Source: Sphingobium sp. D43FB | GTDB lineage: Bacteria; Pseudomonadota; Alphaproteobacteria; Sphingomonadales; Sphingomonadaceae | Direction: 5' to 3' | DNA length: 64,000 nt | NCBI RefSeq assembly: GCF_002312805.1 | Contig: NZ_NMUA01000001.1 | Coordinates: 62,001-126,000, forward strand | In this document: piece by piece, positions 26,891-34,308 of the stretch | How positions within the stretch are numbered: the first letter of the stretch is position 1 | Layout: each line of letters starts with the position of its first letter | Translations under genes and position numbers: made by a program | The notes under the pieces: model-generated | The model's input: the letters and a program-made list of their open reading frames with translations, nothing else | Told to the model about the DNA's origin: nothing | Database searches by the model: none

Positions 26891-27883
26891 CTAAGCAGCA
26901 GACGAGGGATCGCTCTGGGCCAACTCTACCGGCATTGTGCCTGTTACTGCTTCAGTCGGGACGGCGGCCTGCGCGGCAGCGTTCGCTAGTCGGCGTGCCG
27001 TCCGCGCGTTCAGCCAATAGGGCCCGCCAGGTTTTACGTTTGCCGCAAAACTTGCGTAGGCCCGGCGCACAGTGGGAGATTGCGGGACGTCGGCCTGAGA
27101 TGAGAAAATCTGGTAATATCTCGTGAAGTATGGGCGATCCTCGGACCAACTCCACTTCCACGTCCAAGGCACGTCCGGCACCGTCGCGCCTCCGTGACGG
27201 ACCGTACGCTCAAGCACCGTGGCGAAAAGAAAGTTATTTAGCGTCTTGACGAAGGTGCGAAGAGTGTCAGCGATACCTTGTAGATCGTCAATTGACGGGC
27301 GGAACGGGCGCTCGAGAAGCTGTCCGTGCGCATCTAGGCCGAGCCGGATGGCGTTGCGGCTCCCCAAACGCCCACCCCGGTGGACACAGCAATGACGCAG
27401 CTCGCAGATTCGAGCGAAGTCGTCCATCACCGCTTGCATCTCCGACCCCTTCACGTCGATCCCCAACACTTCCTTCAGGGCATCTGTGATATTCTTTGGG
27501 CTGGAAAAAGAGTAGCTCTCGAGTAGTGCTTCGGGCAGGCGGTCCTTCGCATGATGATAAGCGGCTCCGTAAGGCAGCGTCTGCAACGCTGCGCGGCTAC
27601 CTGAAATTGCGTCGCCAAGCACGGTTCTCCGGATCACCGCCCGAACGTAGGACTCGACCGCCGAAGTGTATCCCAGCAAGACTAGACTACCGAGCGGAGC
27701 CGGAATTCCACCTCCGATGTACTGAAGATATAATTGATTGATCTCGTCAGTACTGGCGATGAACAAATCAATTGGACTGCTCTCACGGCCAAGAGGCGTC
27801 GGATCGAACATAGACACTGTCGAGAGATTCGGAAGCGCCTGCAGCGTTGTAAGTGCGCGGTAATCGGCAGCGTCCGACATCAC
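26891..27883 (-). CDS. HEPN-domain protein (putative RNase), last gene of a three-gene set
   Basis: A 330-residue protein of no firmly recognized family. Residues 40-180 look like a HEPN helical bundle: long helices (LGSLVLLGYTSAVESYVRAVI) and the motif RHCCVH (R163-x4-H168) followed by RGGRLGSRN, which matches the catalytic Rx4-6H signature of HEPN ribonucleases. The C-terminal third is Ala-rich and unassigned. The start overlaps the ATPase stop by 4 nt, so production is coupled to it. By analogy with other HEPN-effector systems it may cut RNA when released by the ATPase. Base composition is more A+T-rich than the chromosome. Confidence 0.7.
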   Translation of the reverse strand: MMSDAADYRALTTLQALPNLSTVSMFDPTPLGRESSPIDLFIASTDEINQLYLQYIGGGIPAPLGSLVLLGYTSAVESYVRAVIRRTVLGDAISGSRAALQTLPYGAAYHHAKDRLPEALLESYSFSSPKNITDALKEVLGIDVKGSEMQAVMDDFARICELRHCCVHRGGRLGSRNAIRLGLDAHGQLLERPFRPSIDDLQGIADTLRTFVKTLNNFLFATVLERTVRHGGATVPDVPWTWKWSWSEDRPYFTRYYQIFSSQADVPQSPTVRRAYASFAANVKPGGPYWLNARTARRLANAAAQAAVPTEAVTGTMPVELAQSDPSSAA

Positions 27884-29604
27884 GAAAGGAACTCGTCGAC
27901 AAAGTCGTTCACTCGTTCCAAAACGCGACTGGAGCGGTGCGGACCCACACCGCGCGCTTTACGCAGCTCTGACCCGGGATCCTGCATTGTGACAAGGCTG
28001 CCAATCGTCTCTATTTTACGTTCCCGAAGCGCTTCTTGGGTAAATTGCGAAAGATTCGGAATTTCGCTGATCGGTAGTGCCATGCACCGGGTGAACGTAG
28101 AGCCATCTAAGAGCTTTTTCCCGCATGCATGACAGAAGCGCTGTGTATCGTTTAGCCGCGGAGTCTGGCAGTGCTGACATGGAGGCAAGTCGTATCGCAG
28201 GGATTCGAGACTGCCTTGATCTATGAGCCGGGAGATCACCCGTCGCACAGGATGCTTTGATTTCTTTCCCCCTAATGCGTCAACGATCAATCGCGCTCCG
28301 CCACCGCGGCCCTTAAAAATGGCTCGGTCAGCGATAAGTGCGCCGACATGAGGCGATATCCGCCGCAGCCGCCGGTCGGGTCCGTGCGATACCTCCGCCT
28401 CCTCTCGCACCAGTCCTGCTTCAATTAGAAGATTGAGCATTCGATTTGTTAGTGGGTCAAAGCCATCAGCGTTTATACCTACTTGCAGCTGGATGCCTTC
28501 GGTTGTGCTGTCGGCGTTTGCATCTCTTAGGACGTCAACAAGTGAGGCGAAGAATGTGACGCCTGTCGTGACCAACGAACTCAATTTAGGCAGTTTTAAC
28601 GCAAGAGACTTGAACTCAGATATCCGCGCATCACGGTGATCCCGGATAAGCTGGTTCAGAACGGCTTGCTCCGACGTTGTGTCCGCCTTGTCCATCCAGG
28701 CCCGCATCATCGTCAAGTACGCTCGCGGCACGCCAAAGGCCGCATACATCAGCGATTTAGCCACAGCTTCCGGCACAGCATCGGATCCAGCTAGCCGACG
28801 CTGACCGATGTCGCGCATTACGTCGAGATAGCGGGGTTCAGTAACTGACAACCAGACGGGCACTGATCGCCCCTCGTGATCTGCATGGAAACGCGGCCCG
28901 TATTCAGTCGTTCCAGGATATACGGATGCCTTCGGCGAGATATCACTCGCCTTAAGAACGCGGACAATGTCAAAAAATTCGATTAGGTACTCCGGGGTAA
29001 GCGTCAATGCCGCGTCATCCAATAGCACAATTGATCGTCTCCGATCAGCGAGCTCGGCAGCATCCCGAATAAGATCCTTAATCGTCTGAATGCTCAGAGC
29101 AGCAATCACCGTCTGATCAACATCGGAGGTTGGAGTGCCCCGTTCCACCCGTTCAACAAACTTTCTCACTTCGTCGTGACTTACCGGGAACGTAATCCAT
29201 AGCTTTTTTCCAAACTTTTCACTCACAGCGGCAAGTGCCTCCGCACAGGCTAATGCAATGAGAGCGAGGACCCAAGAGTGGAAAAGCGTGATCGCATCCG
29301 AGCGTGAACTGAGTAAGGGCTCGAGCCGGAGATAGCGGTTGAAGCTGACGTAAACTGCGAAGGGCGCCGATGCTTTTTGCCGACAGCTGATTGCGGCAAA
29401 ACGCATCATATGGGTCTTTCCGCAACCACGAGGACCAACGATCAGCGTCAGCCCCTTGCTTACAAGGGCGCGATTAACCTCATCGAAATGATCCTGGACA
29501 ATAGTGTCGGTTCTGATCTGCTCGTCGGTAAGCTGGTCCGCCCGTTCCTCGAAGCCATCGTCATCGTCCGTTTGCTTCGTCACCCTTATCTCCCGTTCTT
29601 GCAC
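27880..29604 (-). CDS. AAA+ ATPase, ORC/CDC6-like, with zinc ribbon and helix-hairpin-helix tail
   Basis: A 574-residue P-loop ATPase. Walker A is GPRGCGKT (57-64), Walker B SIVLLDDA (191-198), and a sensor-2-like GVPRAYLTMM lies near 291-300. A winged-helix-like region follows (LLIEAGLVREEAEV), then a zinc ribbon with Cys pairs at C476/C479 and C491/C494, and a final helix-hairpin-helix segment (LRKARGVGPHRSSRVLERV). The pattern resembles ORC-CDC6-type ATPases found next to effector nucleases in defence islands. It lies between the methyltransferase (34-nt gap) and the HEPN gene (4-nt overlap). It probably senses a nucleic acid and controls the HEPN protein. Confidence 0.75.
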   Translation of the reverse strand: MQEREIRVTKQTDDDDGFEERADQLTDEQIRTDTIVQDHFDEVNRALVSKGLTLIVGPRGCGKTHMMRFAAISCRQKASAPFAVYVSFNRYLRLEPLLSSRSDAITLFHSWVLALIALACAEALAAVSEKFGKKLWITFPVSHDEVRKFVERVERGTPTSDVDQTVIAALSIQTIKDLIRDAAELADRRRSIVLLDDAALTLTPEYLIEFFDIVRVLKASDISPKASVYPGTTEYGPRFHADHEGRSVPVWLSVTEPRYLDVMRDIGQRRLAGSDAVPEAVAKSLMYAAFGVPRAYLTMMRAWMDKADTTSEQAVLNQLIRDHRDARISEFKSLALKLPKLSSLVTTGVTFFASLVDVLRDANADSTTEGIQLQVGINADGFDPLTNRMLNLLIEAGLVREEAEVSHGPDRRLRRISPHVGALIADRAIFKGRGGGARLIVDALGGKKSKHPVRRVISRLIDQGSLESLRYDLPPCQHCQTPRLNDTQRFCHACGKKLLDGSTFTRCMALPISEIPNLSQFTQEALRERKIETIGSLVTMQDPGSELRKARGVGPHRSSRVLERVNDFVDEFLS

Positions 29605-29638
29605 TAACTAGAACCTCTTTCGAACGTGGCAAGCCTAG

Positions 29639-30766
29639 TCAGCCGACTATCATATTGAGCAACTCACTTTTTGGCAGGTGTCGAGCGGACACCCCGCGGA
29701 CGGCAGCAGATAAACGAGTGCGACCATCCGACGATCGAAGCCAGCGCCAAACGCTTTCTGTCACAGATTTGGGGCAGCGAAGCCGATAAACGCAGTCGGA
29801 AATCGGAAGGGTTCCGCGAGCCACTAGCGCGACTTTGGCTTCTATATTACGATGGACTCGGGCCATCAAAATGTCGCCGGGCACGGCCTCAACCTCGTTT
29901 GGGCAAGGTTCATGCCCGTTCAGCTCTAGAACGCCATGTTCTGCCGCAGCCGCAAAACCATCAGTATGAAATAGCGCTCGGCGCTCCGCACGCGCCTTCG
30001 TGGCATTGGTTGCCCCGCGAACGACCTGCACGCCTAGGTCTGCAAGTGTATTACCGACGCGTTCGGGCGTGCCCGCTGCAGAAGTTAGCCAGTTCCCAGA
30101 AGACGAATAGAAACAGCCAGGCTCGGCGTTGCTGTCTCTAGCAGCCGATGATGAATGTTTGCGCAACACTACAAGATGCGTTTTTGCGTCTGTGCGGTGG
30201 AACGTATGAGGCGGAAGCGACTTTATAGCGCAGACGTCGGCAACGTGCTCCACTTGCTGCCTGAACCAAGCCGCACGAGCACCTGCTACAAGAGTGTCAG
30301 GCATGATCGACGCCACGGTCGCACCGGGCTTTGCAAACCAAAAAGCTTGTGCCAACGCGGCCATCTCAGCCGTCACCGATCGGAGCCCCCGGCCGACGAT
30401 TGACCTATCGACAATCTGATAAAGGTTATCGCAGCGCGGCCTATACCCAAATGGCGGGTTTGTCAGCACTACGTCGAACCCATCACCGCCTAAGCCATGA
30501 CTACCGTCAATCTGCAATGCGTCCCCAACTATATGTCGATGCACCAGCCGGTCGAGCCCATTGAAAAAGGGCCGAACCGTAGGATCTTTGTCGATGGTCA
30601 CGATGCTACTAGGCCTCCATCGCTCCAGCGCCGCCGCCGACAGCGCACCGGGTCCGGAGCAGAGATCCAGAATATAGCTAGGTTCGGCGGAAATGAGAGC
30701 GACCAACTGCTTTGCAACGGGGGCAGGCGTGTAGAACTTCCCATCGTAGCGTGTTGATTCAGTCAT
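29639..30766 (-). CDS. N6-adenine DNA methyltransferase with HsdS-like C-terminal part
   Basis: Class I SAM-dependent methyltransferase of 375 residues. Motif I is LDLCSGPG (33-40) and the catalytic motif IV is TNPPF (102-106), as in N6-adenine enzymes. The N-terminal GKFYTP segment is typical of HsdM/Eco57I-type enzymes. The C-terminal 80 residues (VPGDILMARV...) look like half an HsdS specificity domain. ATG 30766 is chosen because GGAGG lies 9 nt upstream; an earlier ATG at 30793 lacks such a site. It is the first gene of the set with the ATPase and HEPN protein. No partner restriction nuclease is next to it. Confidence 0.8.
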   Translation of the reverse strand: MTESTRYDGKFYTPAPVAKQLVALISAEPSYILDLCSGPGALSAAALERWRPSSIVTIDKDPTVRPFFNGLDRLVHRHIVGDALQIDGSHGLGGDGFDVVLTNPPFGYRPRCDNLYQIVDRSIVGRGLRSVTAEMAALAQAFWFAKPGATVASIMPDTLVAGARAAWFRQQVEHVADVCAIKSLPPHTFHRTDAKTHLVVLRKHSSSAARDSNAEPGCFYSSSGNWLTSAAGTPERVGNTLADLGVQVVRGATNATKARAERRALFHTDGFAAAAEHGVLELNGHEPCPNEVEAVPGDILMARVHRNIEAKVALVARGTLPISDCVYRLRCPKSVTESVWRWLRSSDGRTRLSAAVRGVSARHLPKSELLNMIVG

Positions 30767-31085
30767 TTGAAATCGCCTCCATACGATGGGCAATAGAGGC
30801 TAGGTCAACCGGGTACCAGCTTTATTCTGCGGACCCAATGCGCATCTTAGCGCCACGAATACTGGGCGAACCTGAGTCTGCTTCTGAGCACGAGGATTTG
30901 GCAGTCGAGTGGCGGAGTTTGGCGCATTGCCGTCCGTCGGGAAGGGCATTGGCTTCAGGCACGAGCCACACAATTCTGCGGCGACACTGCAAATCACGAT
31001 GTCACAAGAACTGGTGAATGGCGGAATGCGTGAGAATTACCGCCGGATTGGTGAGTTGCCCGACAACCGCAGCCGAAGGCTTCTT
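30767..31085. other. Intergenic stretch, nothing recognized
   Basis: This region separates the methyltransferase gene start from the ribbon-helix-helix gene stop. It must hold the promoter of the three-gene set. No gene or strong hairpin is seen. Confidence 0.4.
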
Positions 31086-31271
31086 TCAGGGTGAAGACTG
31101 CCTGCCTGATTTTGCGGTACGTTCGCTCTCCAATCGTTCAACCTCCTTTTCGACGAGGCTGCGGATGAACTGAGCGCGCCGATTGGGGCCGATCAGATCG
31201 TCAATGCGCTCCGCCAAGCCATTCGGCAGACGAACAACGGTTGTTTTTACTCCGAGCGGCGGTCTTCCCAT
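31086..31271 (-). CDS. Small ribbon-helix-helix-like DNA-binding protein
   Basis: A 61-residue protein: KTTVVRLPNGLAERIDDLIGPNRRAQFIRSLVEKEVERLE fits a MetJ/Arc ribbon-helix-helix, with the strand TTVVRLP, two helices and NRRAQFIR. It may be a repressor for the divergent gene at 31425 or an orphan antitoxin-like regulator of the mobilization genes. No toxin is adjacent. Confidence 0.65.
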   Translation of the reverse strand: MGRPPLGVKTTVVRLPNGLAERIDDLIGPNRRAQFIRSLVEKEVERLESERTAKSGRQSSP

Positions 31272-31321
31272 GGAAGTTTCGTAACCGACGATGACGCCTG
31301 TTCAATCACAAGTTCATTAAG

Positions 31322-31371
31322 AGATATCGGTTATTGATTAATGCCATTCTTTTGCTGTATAAGCGATATCT
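31322..31371. promoter_or_regulatory. Inverted repeat AGATATCG/CGATATCT in a divergent promoter region
   Basis: The arms 31322-31329 and 31364-31371 are perfect 8-bp complements 34 nt apart in an A+T-rich gap between the ribbon-helix-helix gene and the Tat-signal gene. This is a candidate operator pair for the small regulator. Confidence 0.45.
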
Positions 31372-31424
31372 GATAGTCCTTTGCGAGATGTAATCCAGAG
31401 GACGTAGCCGATGGAGGCAAGGCA

Positions 31425-32069
31425 ATGCCGAAAGGTGAATATCCGTCTGACGATTCGAAAATCGGTACATCTCGCCGCGCTCTGCTGCGCGGATTGACCG
31501 CCATCCCAGTTACGGCGTCGGCCATCGCATCGCCTTGGGCCAAGACCCTGGCGCCGCTCCACCAGCGGCATGAAGACGAACCCGCGACACTTGTTCGGAC
31601 GAAAGATGGGCGAAGCATGAGCCGCTTCCGCTATCACAATGCGGAACGATGGATGACCGCGCTGGAGGTGGGTTTCCTAGCCGACCCGCGACATGCAAGG
31701 GAAGCGCTGCATCAGGCCGGTTTCGTGACCCAGCAGGCTTTGTGCGCCTACCTGCTGGACGTGGGCTTTTCCGATGCGTGGAACGCCCGTCACATCAAGC
31801 AGGACATCGCCAAAGCGCTTTCTTACGCCATTGCCTGCGGCTTTGGCCATGATTGCCCCGACATGGCGCGGCTGGCGGCAGTACTCTCCCCCTATTGGAA
31901 ATGGGGCTATCATTATCATCAGTGGGAGGAAGACCGGCCCCGCACGGGCGGCTTCATTCCCGCCACGATCACACCCCTTGTGCGTGCCTTGGTAGATCGC
32001 GTGCATGACGTGACCGGCCACCCGCGCCCCAGGGGTTGCCAGCCCCGCCCACAGGAGGCGCGGTCATGA
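31425..32069 (+). CDS. Tat-signal protein of unknown function
   Basis: A 214-residue protein I do not recognize. Residues 14-40 (SRRALLRGLTAIPVTASAIAS) look like a twin-arginine or similar export signal, with RR followed by a hydrophobic stretch and a possible A-x-A-like cleavage region. The mature part has several aromatic residues (YWKWGYHYHQW) and no catalytic motif that I can name. The stop overlaps the start of the next gene by 4 nt, so the two products are made together. Promoter and operator candidates lie just upstream. Confidence 0.55.
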   Translation: MPKGEYPSDDSKIGTSRRALLRGLTAIPVTASAIASPWAKTLAPLHQRHEDEPATLVRTKDGRSMSRFRYHNAERWMTALEVGFLADPRHAREALHQAGFVTQQALCAYLLDVGFSDAWNARHIKQDIAKALSYAIACGFGHDCPDMARLAAVLSPYWKWGYHYHQWEEDRPRTGGFIPATITPLVRALVDRVHDVTGHPRPRGCQPRPQEARS

Positions 32070-33580
32070 TATTGCGCACCGATGCCGACCATCTGCCCGC
32101 GCCGATCCGTGAGGAGCTTCTTCACGTCGCCACTATCCTGTTCGAGGCGTTCGAGGAAACGACCAAGGGCCGATGTTCCGAACATTTCCGGGCGGGCCGC
32201 ATCCTTACCCTGATCCTGCATGGTCCCCATGCCGAAAAGGATTGGGAAGATGTTGCGCCGGGGGAAGCGTTCCGCCTGCTGGCGATCGTCAACTATCCGC
32301 GCCTTGCCCGCAGCGAACGCGACTGGCGGCTGGTGCGTGACCGCCTGCGTCGCGCATGGGAGCATAGCGAAATCGCCCGTCCGGTGCGGTTGTCTGTGGA
32401 AAGTCTTGAGCGGCTCAACGGCGCTCTTGTCGAAGGCGTCCCGCATTTTGTCACCATCGCCGAACAGGGAATCGCGCTCTACCAGATGGAGGGCTTGCGG
32501 CTGAAAGAGCCGCGCCGTTTGCCGGTGCGGGAACGGGCTATTCGGGGTGTGGCGGAGTTCGTTCGGTGGCATGAGCGCGGCACCGGATTTCTGGCAGGCG
32601 CTGCTTTCTATCGGGACCGGGGCGATGCGCCGATGGCGGCGTTGATGCTGCATCAAGCGTGCGAGCATTTCTATCTGTGCGTCCTCCGGTCGATCAGCCT
32701 ACACGCCCCGCGCACCCATGCGCTAGATGAACTACGCGAGGCGGCGGAGGCGCTGGACCCGCACCTGTGTTCGGCATGGCCGCGCGACAGGCGGTTCGAG
32801 CGCCGCGCGTTCGGCTGCATCCGCCGCGCGTATGTCGAAGCGCGCTATGGGCGATCATACCGTATTTCGGGCGAGGAACTGTCATGGGCGTTCGCGCGAG
32901 TGGAGATATTGCAGGTACGGGCAGCGTTCGCCTGCGCGGATCATCAGGCTTCGCTCGCCGAAAGTCGGCCAAAGCCAATGCTTCCGCCGCCCGCAGGACC
33001 GACAACGGCGATAGCCCTTTCCCAGCCTGCTCGCCGCGCCAATATGCTGCAACGGACATGGCGTATCGTGCGACGTGCCGCCCCATCGCAGGGTCAATGG
33101 AACCCGATCATTCCCATTCGCAGATTCTGGCACTCCGACAGGTTCACGGACTGGGTTGACCATCTGACCTTGGCGATTGTCTGCCTGTGCTTCTTCATGG
33201 CTGGCGCGGAGGCAACGCTATGGCAGGTAAAGTCCGAGCATGTCGTCCGTTCCAAACCCGCCGACCTGTCCGCTGTGCTGGATTTCGACGTGCGCGCGAA
33301 CACGGTGCTGGGCGCAGTCATGGACGTTGCGCAGAAGGCGGGCTATCGGGTCAAGGCGAATGACGACATTTGGACGGTGCGGTGGACCGGAGCCTATCGG
33401 GCCAAGGCGACGACCTTCGACGCGCTTGCGGACATCCTCTATGGCTCCGGCCTATGCCCTGCGATCAGAGAAGGCTTCATTACCGTGCGCTATTGCGACA
33501 AGAGCAGCCCACCCATAGCGGCGATGGTCGAGTATCAGGCAGAGCCGGGCGGCAATGCGCGCTTGTCGGTTTCGCGCTAA
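32066..33580 (+). CDS. Fusion protein: nucleotidyltransferase/HEPN-like N-terminus, one membrane helix, STN-like C-terminus
   Basis: A 504-residue protein with an odd domain order. Residues 1-110 resemble a degenerate MNT-type nucleotidyltransferase without a clear GSxxR active site. Residues 170-270 look like a HEPN helical bundle (MLHQACEHFYLCVLRS, then HALDELREAAE). Near residue 375 is one membrane helix (LTLAIVCLCFFMAGAEA), and the end (VLDFDVRANTVLGAVMDVAQKAGYRVKAN) resembles a secretin/TonB short N-terminal (STN) domain. ATG 32066 has AGGAGG upstream and overlaps the previous stop. Convergent with traD (4-nt overlap). Function unknown. Confidence 0.6.
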   Translation: MILRTDADHLPAPIREELLHVATILFEAFEETTKGRCSEHFRAGRILTLILHGPHAEKDWEDVAPGEAFRLLAIVNYPRLARSERDWRLVRDRLRRAWEHSEIARPVRLSVESLERLNGALVEGVPHFVTIAEQGIALYQMEGLRLKEPRRLPVRERAIRGVAEFVRWHERGTGFLAGAAFYRDRGDAPMAALMLHQACEHFYLCVLRSISLHAPRTHALDELREAAEALDPHLCSAWPRDRRFERRAFGCIRRAYVEARYGRSYRISGEELSWAFARVEILQVRAAFACADHQASLAESRPKPMLPPPAGPTTAIALSQPARRANMLQRTWRIVRRAAPSQGQWNPIIPIRRFWHSDRFTDWVDHLTLAIVCLCFFMAGAEATLWQVKSEHVVRSKPADLSAVLDFDVRANTVLGAVMDVAQKAGYRVKANDDIWTVRWTGAYRAKATTFDALADILYGSGLCPAIREGFITVRYCDKSSPPIAAMVEYQAEPGGNARLSVSR

Positions 33581-33807
33581 CCGTCGCCCTGTTCCGCCTC
33601 GAAGGCCCGCTTGCCTTTGCGCTTCCAGAGGGCAAGTGCGTTGGCGCGTTCCTCGCCGCGCAGCCGGTCGGCAACCGTGAGGAACGCGCCGTAGATCGCT
33701 GCCCGGTCATCATGGGTCAGATCGACCAGGCCCGCCTTGACGGCGAGGCCGCCCAGTTCGATCAAGTGTCGGGTGCGTTCACGCCGTGCGACGGCCCAAT
33801 CTCGCAT
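33577..33807 (-). CDS. traD: Mobilization protein TraD (small, Ti-type)
   Basis: A 76-residue protein of the small TraD family of Ti-type and sphingomonad elements: RRERTRHLIELGGLAVKAGLVDLTHDDRAAIYGAFL. It is not the large F-type coupling ATPase of the same name. The ATG at 33807 is preferred because it leaves a 22-nt gap to traC; the frame extends to 33963. It probably assists relaxosome formation. Confidence 0.8.
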   Translation of the reverse strand: MRDWAVARRERTRHLIELGGLAVKAGLVDLTHDDRAAIYGAFLTVADRLRGEERANALALWKRKGKRAFEAEQGDG

Positions 33808-33829
33808 GTCGGTTCGCCCCTTCCGAGCC

Positions 33830-34135
33830 TCAAGCCGATGCCGCGTGGCCGTCGAGCGGGAGAGTGCCGCTCTGTTGGCCAGAAGGTCCGCCCGCAGGCT
33901 TGCCGCCTTTGCCGAGAAAGAACGCCACGCCCGACTTGCGCCAGCCCTCCTTTGTCGCGGCATCTTTCACCGTGGCGGCATGGAGCAATGCCCCGGCCAG
34001 TATATCGGCGTCGAGCGCATCGGCCCCGGTAGCGGTCATCAGCTCGCCGAGCTGGCGCACGCGCCGTTCCTTGAGCGCCTTGGCCTTGTCGGCCAGGGCT
34101 TTGAGTTCCGAATCAAAATCACGGGGCTTACGCAT
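33830..34135 (-). CDS. traC: Mobilization protein TraC (Ti-type)
   Basis: A 101-residue basic protein, MRKPRDFDSELKALADKAKALKERRVRQLGELMTATGAD, typical of Ti-type TraC. It starts at ATG 34135 after a GGAGAC site; an ATG at 34189 is less likely. TraC binds near oriT in related systems and helps the relaxase nick. It is divergent from traA, and oriT lies in the gap, as in Ti plasmids. Confidence 0.8.
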   Translation of the reverse strand: MRKPRDFDSELKALADKAKALKERRVRQLGELMTATGADALDADILAGALLHAATVKDAATKEGWRKSGVAFFLGKGGKPAGGPSGQQSGTLPLDGHAASA

Positions 34136-34250
34136 CGCAAAGTCTCCATTGAGTGACGATAGCGCTATGATAAGATGATCCCGCTGCAAGCGCAGTAGAG
34201 TCGCCGGGACAGCCTGACACCGCCTAGTCCCGTCCGAGAAATTTTCGAGA

Positions 34251-34282
34251 AGGGCGCGCTTATACGTCGTTCCGACGTGCGC
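34251..34282. other. oriT: Origin of transfer (oriT), RSF1010/Ti-like
   Basis: The word AGGGCGCGCTTATA is followed by the perfect hairpin ACGTCG-TTC-CGACGT (34264-34278). On the other strand this reads TATAAGCGCGCCCT, close to the RSF1010/Ti nick region TAAGTGCGCCCT with one change. It lies between the divergent traC and traA genes, where Ti-type oriT is found. Nicking is expected beside the GCGCCCT word on the minus strand. Confidence 0.8.
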
Positions 34283-34308
34283 TTGAGCATAGTAGATGGA
34301 CGATCGTC

